Positions 6,561 to 13,716 of a stretch of 14,481 bases of DNA are shown here, piece by piece (within the stretch, counting starts at the first letter, position 1; the number at the start of each line of letters is the position of its first letter). Origin of the DNA: Gammaproteobacteria bacterium (GTDB lineage Bacteria > Pseudomonadota > Gammaproteobacteria > GRL18); the NCBI GenBank assembly GCA_027076245.1, contig JALTKC010000362.1:1-14481 (forward strand). The letters run 5' to 3'. Below the pieces are notes generated by a model. That model was not told where the DNA came from, ran no database searches, and saw nothing but the letters and a program-made list of their open reading frames with translations. Made by a program: the position numbers and the translations under genes.

Positions 6561-7142
6561 CTATTGAGTCACGGTAGTTTGTTCAGGTGCCGCTTCTGTA
6601 GCCGGAGCTGCTGGTGCAGCAGGCTGTTCCAGAGCCGGAGCTTCAGCTTCCGGAGCGGGCTGTGGGTTAATGTATGGGTTTGCAGCCGGATCAAAGTCAC
6701 TGCCTGGTCCAGGGCCATACATAGGGCCTGGAGCACCATAACCAGGGCCAGGACCATAAGGAGCAGGGCCGCCATAATAACGACGGTTATTATTACCCCA
6801 GTTCCACGGGGCATTATTACCACCCCAGCGGTTACCGCCCCAACCATTTCGGCCGTTACCCCAGTTCCAGGGTGCACTATTACCGCCCCAGCGGTTGCCA
6901 CCCCAGCCGTTTCTGCCACTGCCCCAGTTCCAGGGTGCATCATTACCGCCCCAGCGGTTGCCGCCCCAACGATTATTATTACCCCATGGACCACCACTTC
7001 CCCAGCTATTACTGTACGGGCCGCTATTATAGGAATAATCTTTTCCCCAGCTCCAGGAATCATTACCAAAACTCCATGCCGAAGCGGCAACGGAAGCTGC
7101 CAGTAATGAGGTACCTACCATCAATTTTGCAATTTTATTCAT
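6561..7142 (-). CDS. secreted Trp/Asn/Gly-rich repeat protein, sulfur-globule-protein-like
   Basis: From the ATG at 7142 (AGGAGAG six bases upstream) the product is 193 aa; a longer frame starting at 7163 lacks such a site. Residues 1-22 are a Sec signal peptide ending ASA before W23. The mature protein is extremely biased. An aromatic/Gly/Asn region (23-55) is followed by three 21-residue units of the form RNGWGGNRWGGNxAPWNWGNG (56-76, 77-97, 98-118). A Gly/Pro/Tyr part (YYGGPAPYGPGPG, 120-148) and a Pro/Ala/Glu-rich tail (about 150-193) complete it. There is no cysteine. Regularly spaced Trp/Tyr with Gly and Asn plus a signal peptide is the composition described for sulfur globule envelope proteins (Sgp), which coat periplasmic sulfur deposits. 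The assignment rests on composition, so another structural or envelope glycine-rich protein is possible. It lies 92 bases after ccoS, without an obvious terminator between them. Confidence 0.6.
   Translation of the reverse strand: MNKIAKLMVGTSLLAASVAASAWSFGNDSWSWGKDYSYNSGPYSNSWGSGGPWGNNNRWGGNRWGGNDAPWNWGSGRNGWGGNRWGGNSAPWNWGNGRNGWGGNRWGGNNAPWNWGNNNRRYYGGPAPYGPGPGYGAPGPMYGPGPGSDFDPAANPYINPQPAPEAEAPALEQPAAPAAPATEAAPEQTTVTQ
6789..6977. repeat. three tandem 63-bp coding repeats
   Basis: Three in-frame 63-base units (6915-6977, 6852-6914, 6789-6851 in coding order) encode the Trp/Asn/Gly repeats of the secreted protein. Differences between copies are mostly at third positions and at one variable residue (Asp, Ser or Asn), which suggests duplication followed by selection on the protein. 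Confidence 0.9.
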
Positions 7143-7234
7143 AAAACTCTCCTGCGGTATCATTTTATTGAAATTAAAATGAACATTTAATTTAGCATAT
7201 ATTAATATTCAAATATAATTTTTACTATGCTGGT

Positions 7235-7495
7235 TTACCCTTGATTTTCCTTATTTCCGGGTATTTTTTCAGACGGACTGTCTGTTTGGCCGTCTGTCTG
7301 AGTTGTTGAATTTTCCTGCTGTTTATTATTGTGCGTTTTTTTTTCATCCATCGCAAGATCTTCATCCAGCAGGATACGATGAGCATCACCTTCCAGATCA
7401 TCAAACTGCCCTGCTTTTATTGCCCAGAACAGGATCACCACCAGGATAATACCGATAATAATCATACTGGGGATTAAACCGTAAATGACATCCAT
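7235..7495 (-). CDS. ccoS: CcoS, cbb3 oxidase maturation protein
   Basis: CcoS is a small inner-membrane protein needed for insertion of cofactors into the cbb3 oxidase catalytic subunit. The 86-aa product has one N-terminal helix (about 5-27, LIPSMIIIGIILVVILFWA), then the family hallmark FWAIKAGQFDDLEGDAHRILLDED (23-46). The tail from about residue 50 is a low-complexity Lys/Asn/Gln/Ser/Thr stretch that makes the protein longer than many homologues. An AAGGGG site precedes the ATG by about ten bases. It is the last gene of the ccoGHIS cluster, 39 bases after ccoI. Confidence 0.93.
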   Translation of the reverse strand: MDVIYGLIPSMIIIGIILVVILFWAIKAGQFDDLEGDAHRILLDEDLAMDEKKTHNNKQQENSTTQTDGQTDSPSEKIPGNKENQG

Positions 7496-7534
7496 TTATT
7501 TTTACCCCTTCTTTGTTGCAAATTGTTGTTATAA

Positions 7535-10075
7535 CTACTTATTTTTAAAACGCCAGCGCAATCTGGCGGCATTACCAATCACCAGCAGGGAGCTTAGGGG
7601 CATGGAGATAGCCGCGACAAGGGGCGTGATCATAGCCGCCATAGCCAGAGGCACCATAATAATATTATAGACAATAGAAATGCCTATATTCTGCTTAATT
7701 GTGGTCAGTGTTGCCCGGGACAATTCAGCTGCTAGTGGAATTTTTGCCAGTTCACCATTGACCAGAATAACATCAGCACTTTCTATAGAAACATCAGTAC
7801 CCGAGCCCATAGCAATTCCTACATCTGCCCTGACCAGGGCCGGGGCATCATTAATACCATCACCGACCATAGCTACCTTCAAACCCTGTTGCTGCTTTTT
7901 CTGAACGAGTTGGTCTTTTTGTTCCGGCATCACTTCTGCAATCACTTCCTCAATACCCAGCTTATCTGCCATATATTGAGCCACTTCCTGTTTATCGCCA
8001 CTCAACAAGGTAACATGAAAACCCTGTTCATGCATTTTTTTAATAATACGAGGCGCATCTTCACGTAATTTATCTTCCACCACAAAGGCCATTAAGGCCT
8101 GTTCCTCAAGCCAGATATAGACCACACTGCTGCCGCTGACATGGTATTGCTGCATTTCCCGTTCAAGTTTTGCAACCAGCTCAGGTGACAATGAAGCCTT
8201 TTCCTTTATCCACTTCAGATGCCCAATGGCCACCTGCCTGTTCTGAAAACTAGCCTGTATTCCTGAACCTGATATGACCTTAATATGTTCCAGATCTTCA
8301 TCACTGGTTTTAATGCTTTGTCGAATCCAGTGCTGTAAAGCATATTGCTGAGCAAAACTGACTATGGCCTTGGCAATCATGTGTTCCGAGTGCTTTTCCA
8401 GGTACCATGCTAATGACAGAATGAATTTCTGCTCTTTATCCAGTTGTGCTATGTGCTCTTCATCAACATTAATTTGCTCTATCCTGCTGCCTGGATCAAG
8501 CGGTATATCATACAGAGTACTGACCAGCATCTTTCCCTGAGTCAGCGTTCCGGTTTTATCAAATACAAAGTCTTTAATTGCTGATAATATTTCCAGAACC
8601 GCTCCATGTTTTACCAGTACCCCCATCCGTGCACCAACACCCGTGGCCACGGCAATTGCCATGGGCGTGGCCAGACCAAAGGCACAGGGGCAGGTAATAA
8701 TCAGCACCGAAGTAGCCGCCATTAAAGCCAGTTCAAAGTCTTTGTTTACCCAGAAGAAAAAAGTTAAAGTCGCCAGAACCAGAGTGATAGAAACAAACCA
8801 GGGAATAATCCGATCCGCTGTACATTGAATGGGTGCGCGGGTTGACTGAGCTTCATCCACCAGATGAATAATTTTACCCAGTGCGGTATTTTTCAGCGTA
8901 TTTTTTACTTCAATAGTCAGTACGCCGTCTTTATTGGTGGTACCGGCTGAAACATAATCGCCTTTAATTTTGGCTACCGGTACAAATTCCCCAGTCAGCA
9001 TGGACTCATCAATAACCCCTTCACCCTTAAGGATCACACCATCCACCGGAATTTTTTCTCCGGCTTTTACCAGTACCCGATCACCCGCTTTCAGGGCGCG
9101 TATGGGTACAATCTTTGTTTCTTCACCCTCAATCAGGGTAGAGATTTTAGGCTGCAGATCCAGCAGCCGTTGAGAGGACTGTACCGCCAGACGTTTCGAC
9201 ATGGCCTCAAGGTAACGACCGGTTAGAATAACAAAAATAAAATTCACCACCGTGTCAAAATACACATGGGCAATTTCCGAGCCGCTGATCACAACGTAGC
9301 AGGAATACAAATAAGTAATACTTGCCCCGATAGCAATGGGCAGATCCATGGTCAGATGCCGATTGAGCAGACCGGTTATCGCTCCCCGAAAAAAAGGATA
9401 ACCGGAATAGATTAAGGTGGGTGTGGACAGACCAAAACCCAGCCAGTAAAACAATTCTTTAAATTTACCTTCATCCGCGCCGGTATAAAGAGCAATAGAG
9501 ATCCACATCAGATTCATGGCCGCGAAACCCGCAAATCCAAGGCGGAATAATAACTGACGATTGGCTTTTTTTATCTGCCCTTCTGCCGCTTCCGGATCAT
9601 AAGGCACCGCCGCATAACCGATCTGGCCGAGGATCTGTAATATTCGGGATAATTTAATTTTCCTGTTATCCCATTTTAGCTTTAGTTTTTTTGCGCTGAG
9701 ATTAACATAAGCATCCAGAACACCGTCCACCATCTCCAGCCGCCGTTCAATCAGCCACACACAGGCGGCACAGTGAATGCCTTCCACCAGCAGGTGAATT
9801 TCCCGTATGTCGCCCAGACTGTCAACAAAATCCCCCTGAACTTCATCCAGATCATATACTTCCAGCTGGGAATCGATTTCCGGGGGCGGTTGCAGGGTTT
9901 CATTATCAGGGGTGCGCTGATAAAAGCCCTCCATACCAGCACCATAGATGGTTTCACATACGGTTTTGCAGGCATAGCAGCAAAACTGCATTTCTTTATC
10001 ATTTATCTTTGCCGTTATTTTTTCCCCTTCAGGCAGGGGTAGGTGGCAATGATCGCAGGTTTCGGAGTGTCTCAC
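7535..10075 (-). CDS. ccoI: CcoI/FixI-type copper-exporting P1B ATPase
   Basis: CcoI moves copper across the inner membrane to supply the Cu-B site of cbb3 oxidase. The 846-aa protein begins with a Cys-rich segment (CDHC 7-10, CCYAC 32-36), as in CcoI homologues. A heavy-metal-associated domain follows with GIHCAACVW (99-107), then the membrane-bound copper site CPC (462-464). TGE (361-363), the phosphorylation motif DKTGT (506-510) and GDGINDAP (738-745) are intact. Eight membrane helices are apparent. One oddity is that the nucleotide-binding HP dipeptide of P1B ATPases reads H565-M566 (SEHMIA). Translation starts at GTG, since the upstream frame closes with TAA and the only nearby ATG (RC 'ATGTCC') is in another frame. 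The ribosome binding site is weak and the gap to fixH is 34 bases, so coupling is likely. Confidence 0.95.
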   Translation of the reverse strand: MRHSETCDHCHLPLPEGEKITAKINDKEMQFCCYACKTVCETIYGAGMEGFYQRTPDNETLQPPPEIDSQLEVYDLDEVQGDFVDSLGDIREIHLLVEGIHCAACVWLIERRLEMVDGVLDAYVNLSAKKLKLKWDNRKIKLSRILQILGQIGYAAVPYDPEAAEGQIKKANRQLLFRLGFAGFAAMNLMWISIALYTGADEGKFKELFYWLGFGLSTPTLIYSGYPFFRGAITGLLNRHLTMDLPIAIGASITYLYSCYVVISGSEIAHVYFDTVVNFIFVILTGRYLEAMSKRLAVQSSQRLLDLQPKISTLIEGEETKIVPIRALKAGDRVLVKAGEKIPVDGVILKGEGVIDESMLTGEFVPVAKIKGDYVSAGTTNKDGVLTIEVKNTLKNTALGKIIHLVDEAQSTRAPIQCTADRIIPWFVSITLVLATLTFFFWVNKDFELALMAATSVLIITCPCAFGLATPMAIAVATGVGARMGVLVKHGAVLEILSAIKDFVFDKTGTLTQGKMLVSTLYDIPLDPGSRIEQINVDEEHIAQLDKEQKFILSLAWYLEKHSEHMIAKAIVSFAQQYALQHWIRQSIKTSDEDLEHIKVISGSGIQASFQNRQVAIGHLKWIKEKASLSPELVAKLEREMQQYHVSGSSVVYIWLEEQALMAFVVEDKLREDAPRIIKKMHEQGFHVTLLSGDKQEVAQYMADKLGIEEVIAEVMPEQKDQLVQKKQQQGLKVAMVGDGINDAPALVRADVGIAMGSGTDVSIESADVILVNGELAKIPLAAELSRATLTTIKQNIGISIVYNIIMVPLAMAAMITPLVAAISMPLSSLLVIGNAARLRWRFKNK

Positions 10076-10109
10076 TATTTTTATGGCTTTATTTTATCGG
10101 ACATAATAT

Positions 10110-10619
10110 TCAGTCATTAACAAAAATACTTTCACCATAGTTCGCTTCCTTGCCATCTATAATTACACTCACCAGAATATCCCACTTGCCTTTACTGTCA
10201 AAAGTGACACGGGTATGCCAGGTATTATTTTTTTCCGTTACTTTCATAGGCTGGAAAAAATCTTTTTTAGCATTAGCGGGGCGATAAAGATACAGGGTCA
10301 TTTTTTCTATATTGGGTGTATTACCCTCTTGATCGGTGATCACAAAACGTATATCGGCCGGCTGATTCAGATGAATCTGCTCGTAATCAAAGCTGGTTTT
10401 CCAGAGATTATTATTTTCCAGTTTTTTATGGATATTTTCTTCATAATCCTGACCACGCTCATAAAAGTCATCCACAACCAGCCCTGGAAATTCATTCATA
10501 GACTGCATAATCATGTAAATATTTACCCCCAGTACTGTTGCAACCAGAAGCAGCCAGCCAATGACCCAGGGACTTTTATACCAGTTTTTCTTTTTTATAT
10601 TTTCATTTTCAGTATTCAT
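10110..10619 (-). CDS. ccoH: FixH/CcoH, cbb3 oxidase assembly protein
   Basis: FixH-family proteins associate with cbb3 oxidase during assembly, alongside CcoG, CcoI and CcoS. From the ATG at 10619 the product is 169 aa. It has a charged cytoplasmic N-terminus (MNTENENIKKKNWYKSPW), one membrane helix (about 19-39) and a periplasmic domain starting PGLVVDDFYERGQDYEENI (45-63). The sandwich-like remainder includes MTLYLYRPANAKKDFF and GKWDILVSVIIDG. The order LVVDDFYERG after the helix is typical of the family. An in-frame TTG five codons upstream exists, but it is less likely than the ATG. The ribosome binding site is weak, and a stable hairpin ends 16 bases before the start, which may reduce translation or transcription relative to ccoG. 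Confidence 0.9.
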   Translation of the reverse strand: MNTENENIKKKNWYKSPWVIGWLLLVATVLGVNIYMIMQSMNEFPGLVVDDFYERGQDYEENIHKKLENNNLWKTSFDYEQIHLNQPADIRFVITDQEGNTPNIEKMTLYLYRPANAKKDFFQPMKVTEKNNTWHTRVTFDSKGKWDILVSVIIDGKEANYGESIFVND

Positions 10620-10635
10620 ATGCACCACAAACAAA

Positions 10636-10666
10636 GGGTGTTAACAGCCAGTGGCTATTAACACCC
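10636..10666 (-). terminator. stable hairpin between ccoG and ccoH (attenuator or terminator)
   Basis: GGGTGTTAA and TTAACACCC form a nine-base outer stem, with an inner AGCC/GGCT stem after one mismatch and a three-base loop. On the minus strand the hairpin is followed by TTTGTTTG, an interrupted T run. It lies about 60 bases past the ccoG stop and just before the ccoH ribosome binding site. It could partly terminate ccoG transcripts or set differential expression. Confidence 0.55.
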
Positions 10667-10725
10667 ATAATTGAATTAACTACAATTGCTCTGTTAAAAA
10701 GAACACTTAAATCGCATTTTAAATA

Positions 10726-12156
10726 TTATCGTTTAGGCCCGATAAACACACTTTCCCGTTCACTCTGATAAACCTGACCAGTCCCGTCCTTACCTTCAAC
10801 CACAAAGGTAAGCGGTACCGATTGTTCCGTCAGATTCTTCTTGGGTACTTTCACAAATACAGTAACCGGAGTAACCGTACCATGATTAGCTTTTACCGGT
10901 TTTTCCACACCATGTAAAGTCAGCCCTTTAAGATTATGCTCTTTTACGCTTACTTTGACATCCATATCCTCTGGAAGTTTATTTAAAACTTTTAATGTAT
11001 AACGATTCTGTATGGTGCCATCACTTTGCAGAACAAACAGGGGTTGTCTGGCATGGATAACTTTTAATTCAATCGACTCCATACCGCTAAGACCGTAGAT
11101 TATACCTGCCAGGGCAATGGTCATAATGGTCGTATAGAGCCAGACTCTTGGACGCTTAAACAGAGGCTTTTCTTCCTTACCGCGGATACCATCCCAGGAA
11201 GCATATTTTATCAGGCCTTTGGGTTTGCCAATTTTGTCCATTACCGCATCACAGGCATCCAGACATAAACCGCACATAATACAGCCTTCCTGTTGGCCGC
11301 CACGAATATCAACGCCCGTAGGACACACCGCCACACACTGGTTACAGTCAACACAGTCACCCTGATCTTCAGATGCTGGTTTGCCTTTCACCAGGCGTCC
11401 ACGTTTCTCACCGCGCGGAACATCATAGCTGGGCACAATGGTCGTATCATCAATCATAACGGCCTGAATACGAGCATAAGGACATAACCAGAAACAGGTC
11501 TGCTCACGCAAAAATCCGGCCAGGTAAAAAGTGCCCAGGGTAAACATTAATATCGTTACCCATACTACTGAAGGTGCCTGCAATGTAAACAGGTCTTTCC
11601 AGAGTTGAAAAGCATCGGTAAACCAGGCCACAAAACTGATCCCGGTAAAGACTGAGATAAGCAACCAGAGGATATATTTTTTTGCCCGCATGGTAATTTT
11701 TTTCACATCCCAGGGGGCTTTATCCAGTTTACGGCGTTTAGCCGGGCCGCCTTCTATTTTCTCTTCAATCCAGGTAAATGCATCGGTCCATACGGTCTGA
11801 AAACAAAAAAACCCGCACCATACCCGCCCGGCCAGTGCCGTAACGACCGCCAGCAGAATAGCAAAAAATAACAGAACAAATGCCAGCATCCATAAGTCCT
11901 GCGGCAGCAAGGTTATATTAAAAATATGAAACTGACGGTTAGGAATATCCAGCAATACGGCCTGATGTCCATTCCAGCGTAAATAGGGACCAAAAAACAG
12001 TATTAACCAGATGGAATTTGTCAGCCATTTTATATTTCTGAATTTTCCTTTCATGCGCTTGGCATGAATTTTTACGTCGCCGACATTAATTTTATGCTCG
12101 TTAGCTTCAGCGTAGAGTTCTTCAATGGTTTGTTCCTGGATCTGCTTTTCGGCCAT
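10726..12156 (-). CDS. ccoG: CcoG (RdxA/FixG), membrane ferredoxin-like protein for cbb3 assembly
   Basis: CcoG is a polytopic iron-sulfur protein; a homologue has been shown to reduce Cu(II) for cbb3 oxidase biogenesis. From the ATG at 12156 it has 476 residues. A frame extending to 12222 would add an AT-rich, unlikely leader. Membrane helices appear near 46-58, 88-110, 160-180, 197-217 and 338-358. Two membrane-associated cysteine motifs, WCGFFC (113-118) and CFWLCPYARIQ (221-231), are typical of the NosR/CcoG group. A cytoplasmic ferredoxin domain holds two 4Fe-4S motifs, C268xxC271xxC274xxxCP and C292xxC295xxC298xxxC302. The C-terminal part (about 360-476) is an Ig-like periplasmic domain. 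The start has only AGAGAA at long distance as ribosome binding site. An independent terminator lies upstream, so ccoG needs its own promoter. Confidence 0.95.
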   Translation of the reverse strand: MAEKQIQEQTIEELYAEANEHKINVGDVKIHAKRMKGKFRNIKWLTNSIWLILFFGPYLRWNGHQAVLLDIPNRQFHIFNITLLPQDLWMLAFVLLFFAILLAVVTALAGRVWCGFFCFQTVWTDAFTWIEEKIEGGPAKRRKLDKAPWDVKKITMRAKKYILWLLISVFTGISFVAWFTDAFQLWKDLFTLQAPSVVWVTILMFTLGTFYLAGFLREQTCFWLCPYARIQAVMIDDTTIVPSYDVPRGEKRGRLVKGKPASEDQGDCVDCNQCVAVCPTGVDIRGGQQEGCIMCGLCLDACDAVMDKIGKPKGLIKYASWDGIRGKEEKPLFKRPRVWLYTTIMTIALAGIIYGLSGMESIELKVIHARQPLFVLQSDGTIQNRYTLKVLNKLPEDMDVKVSVKEHNLKGLTLHGVEKPVKANHGTVTPVTVFVKVPKKNLTEQSVPLTFVVEGKDGTGQVYQSERESVFIGPKR

Positions 12157-12210
12157 GGTGGTTATTTCTCTAAAATAATGGACACTGAAATAATAAAATT
12201 TTATTCTTAT

Positions 12211-12265
12211 ATTATAGATCAAATAAGAACATTATAAGTAACTTATGTTACATAAACTTGTTACA
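12211..12265 (-). promoter_or_regulatory. candidate ccoG promoter region with GTAAC/GTTAC repeats
   Basis: On the minus strand TATAAT occurs at 12236-12231 and again at 12216-12211, neither with a good -35. Just upstream of the first is a dyad GTAAC-N4-GTTAC (12238-12251 on the plus strand), and TGTTACA occurs twice (12246-12252, 12259-12265) at a 13-base period. A single TTGAT half-site lies at 12222-12218. The repeats look like a regulator site overlapping the promoter; the regulator is unidentified. Confidence 0.35.
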
Positions 12266-12292
12266 GAAGCTTTGTTATTTGAAAATTCAGGC

Positions 12293-12322
12293 AAAAAAAA
12301 GAGAGGCATAGCCTCTCTTTTT
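12293..12322 (-). terminator. strong intrinsic terminator after the 38-aa ORF
   Basis: On the minus strand GAGAGGC-TAT-GCCTCTC is followed by eight T residues; flanking A residues extend the stem. It lies 16 bases past the stop of the small gene. It separates that gene from ccoG. Confidence 0.92.
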
Positions 12323-12338
12323 CTGCTTTAAAATCTTT

Positions 12339-12455
12339 TTAATCTTCACTGTGATCAGTATTGATTTTTTTTATTGCCATAACAGCCAGGTAGCCAATAA
12401 TAACAATACAAACACCGACCGCCGCAATAGACCCCCAAAATACAGCATCATTCAT
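12339..12455 (-). CDS. 38-aa single-helix membrane protein, candidate cbb3 accessory subunit
   Basis: The short product starts MNDAVFWGSIAAVGVCIVII and ends AIKKINTDHSED. It has a hydrophobic helix (about 5-27), a short acidic N-terminus and a KK-containing polar C-terminus, which predicts N-out, C-in topology. AGGAG seven bases before the ATG is among the best ribosome binding sites in the window. The gene is framed by an FNR-type promoter upstream and a strong terminator downstream, so it appears to be a genuine, separately transcribed oxygen-regulated gene. Its place directly after ccoP and its one-helix form recall CcoM, the small fourth-type subunit of pseudomonad cbb3 oxidase. I cannot show homology by eye. 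It is distinct from ccoQ, which is present elsewhere in the operon. Confidence 0.75.
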   Translation of the reverse strand: MNDAVFWGSIAAVGVCIVIIGYLAVMAIKKINTDHSED

Positions 12456-12529
12456 AAGAACACTCCTATATCAACCAGGATCAGCATGCTATTACAGTAA
12501 TTTATAACATACCAATTTTATAAAGCTTA

Positions 12530-12571
12530 ATCATAACGTTTTTATTTCAGTGCCCTGTTGATATATATCAT
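12530..12571 (-). promoter_or_regulatory. FNR/ANR-type class II promoter of the 38-aa gene
   Basis: TTGAT-ATAT-ATCAT (12558-12571, plus-strand reading) matches the FNR consensus TTGAT-N4-ATCAA at nine of ten positions. On the minus strand a -10 TATGAT (12535-12530) predicts a start at 12523, which puts the box centre at exactly -41.5, the class II activator position. The leader would be 68 bases. No ordinary -35 is needed for this architecture. Confidence 0.75.
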
Positions 12572-12606
12572 AAAATTCTCATATATATCTTTATTCAGGA
12601 CACTGA
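12547..12606. repeat. nested inverted repeat after ccoP containing the FNR box
   Basis: Outer arms TCAGTGCCCTG (12547-12557) and CAGGACACTGA (12596-12606) pair over eleven positions with one non-Watson-Crick pair. Inner arms GATATATAT (12560-12568) and ATATATATC (12581-12589) pair perfectly. No T run follows on either strand, so it is not a classical terminator. It would form a long hairpin at the 3' end of the ccoNOQP message and could protect it from exonucleases. Confidence 0.7.
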
Positions 12607-12628
12607 TATACGGTGTTAGCAAGAAGCC

Positions 12629-13480
12629 TTACTTACCGCCACCAAACTTATAAACGTAAACAGCCATTTTCTTGATATCCTGTTCAGACAGTTTATCTTT
12701 AAATGCTGGCATTTTAGGCTTTCTGGTTTCTGGATCACTGGCATCATTTACACCGTGCTTGATGGTGTACTTAATAGAAGCCAGTTGATCAGCTTCACTG
12801 AAGCGCCAGATACCATCGATCAGGTTTGCAGAACCCAGTGCAGCCATACCTTTACCGTCTGGACCGTGACAGCCCATACAGCCTTTGCTGGTGTATAAAG
12901 GTTCTTTAGTCACAGTACCATTGTAAATGGCATTAGCCAGTTTATCGATTTCTGCATCAGTCAGTTGCTGACCACCCATTTTAGGCATCATACCCTGTCT
13001 ACCATTAGTAATAGTAGCCTGGATCTGCTCAATGGTTCCGCCATACAGCCAGTCATCATCCGCCAGTACCGGGTAACCTGGGTTACCCGCACCGCCAGCA
13101 CCATGACAGGCCGCACAGTTATCACCAAAGATAACCTTGCCTGAAGCTTCTACATAGGCAGAAAGCTCAGCATCCGCCAGGATTTCCTTGGCTGACATTT
13201 TAGCAATTTTATCTTCAAAGGGTTTACGAATGGCTTCTACTTCTGCAGTTGCCGCTTTGTATTCTCCAATAGCCGTCCAGCCGGTTAAACCTTTGGTATA
13301 GCTGCTGGCTAAAGGAATCATGGGATAAATAAGACCATAACCGATAACAAATGCGATAGAGGCATAAAATGCCATCATCCACCAGTTGGGGGCAGGATTC
13401 GCAAGTTCTCTCAGATTATCATCCCAGATATGCCCGGTATTACCTTCATCGGGAAAGGGATTATGCTCATGTTCCGACAT
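12629..13480 (-). CDS. ccoP: CcoP, cbb3 oxidase dihaem cytochrome c subunit
   Basis: CcoP passes electrons from periplasmic cytochromes to CcoO and on to the catalytic CcoN. The 283-aa protein has a cytoplasmic N-terminus (MSEHEHNPFPDEGNTGHIWDD...), the conserved ELANPAPNWW segment before a single membrane helix (about 35-56), and two periplasmic class I cytochrome c domains. Haem motifs are CAACH (122-126) and CMGCH (201-205). Candidate axial methionines are in GMMPKM (163-168) for the first and KMPAF (256-260) for the second. Length and order are normal for the family. GGAGAA precedes the ATG, whose first base is shared with the ccoQ stop (TAATG). The gene ends ccoNOQP; a nested inverted repeat follows. 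Confidence 0.97.
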   Translation of the reverse strand: MSEHEHNPFPDEGNTGHIWDDNLRELANPAPNWWMMAFYASIAFVIGYGLIYPMIPLASSYTKGLTGWTAIGEYKAATAEVEAIRKPFEDKIAKMSAKEILADAELSAYVEASGKVIFGDNCAACHGAGGAGNPGYPVLADDDWLYGGTIEQIQATITNGRQGMMPKMGGQQLTDAEIDKLANAIYNGTVTKEPLYTSKGCMGCHGPDGKGMAALGSANLIDGIWRFSEADQLASIKYTIKHGVNDASDPETRKPKMPAFKDKLSEQDIKKMAVYVYKFGGGK

Positions 13481-13716
13481 TATTTTTTCTCCGTATTTGT
13501 GGTTTCTTCGTCCATCAGCATATATTTCTGCTGCTCAAGTTTATCCTTGTTTTTAGGACGAAAAACGTAGAAGTAAGCAATGACCATCAGAACAAAGGTG
13601 ATGACTGTAATTAACAGTCCGGCCCAGTCATGAGAAGTCATTGCACTCCAGTCAGTATGGAAATAACCTTGTGCGTTTTCTTCAATATAGGCATCAGTGC
13701 CTGAAGAATTACTCAC
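13480..13716 (-). CDS. ccoQ: CcoQ, small cbb3 oxidase subunit
   Basis: CcoQ is the small, single-helix subunit that helps stabilise cbb3 oxidase. The 78-aa product has an N-terminal extension of about 30 residues, a helix at about 33-52 (GLLITVITFVLMVIAYFYVF) and the family-typical tail RPKNKDKLEQQKYMLMDEE. It starts at GTG, eight bases inside the end of ccoO (CGTGAGTAA), and its stop overlaps the ccoP ATG by one base, so the three genes are translationally coupled. The assignment rests on position in the O-Q-P order plus the helix-RPKNK pattern. Confidence 0.9.
   Translation of the reverse strand: MSNSSGTDAYIEENAQGYFHTDWSAMTSHDWAGLLITVITFVLMVIAYFYVFRPKNKDKLEQQKYMLMDEETTNTEKK

Noticed and set aside
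6789..6977. Regular 63-bp repeats considered as a CRISPR-like array
   Set aside because: There are no unique spacers; the units are contiguous, in frame and code for a protein repeat.
6564..7106. Long open frames on the plus strand and in a second minus-strand frame opposite the Trp/Asn/Gly-rich gene
   Set aside because: They are by-products of the biased repeat sequence: they lack ribosome binding sites and signal peptides, and their translations are low-complexity Thr/Ile/Val/Ala strings.
10215..10661. 148-codon plus-strand frame opposite ccoH
   Set aside because: It is antisense to a well supported gene with family features, has no ribosome binding site and runs through the intergenic hairpin.
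12218..12222. TTGAT upstream of ccoG considered as an FNR box
   Set aside because: Only one half-site matches; the other half (AATAT) does not, and it would lie within the promoter core.
12157..12222. 22-codon N-terminal extension of ccoG
   Set aside because: The extension is AT-rich with an unlikely sequence, and the internal ATG at 12156 matches the normal start of the family.
12246..12265. TGTTACA repeats considered as an ArcA site
   Set aside because: ArcA direct repeats are usually spaced about 11 bases; here the period is 13, and only two copies are seen.
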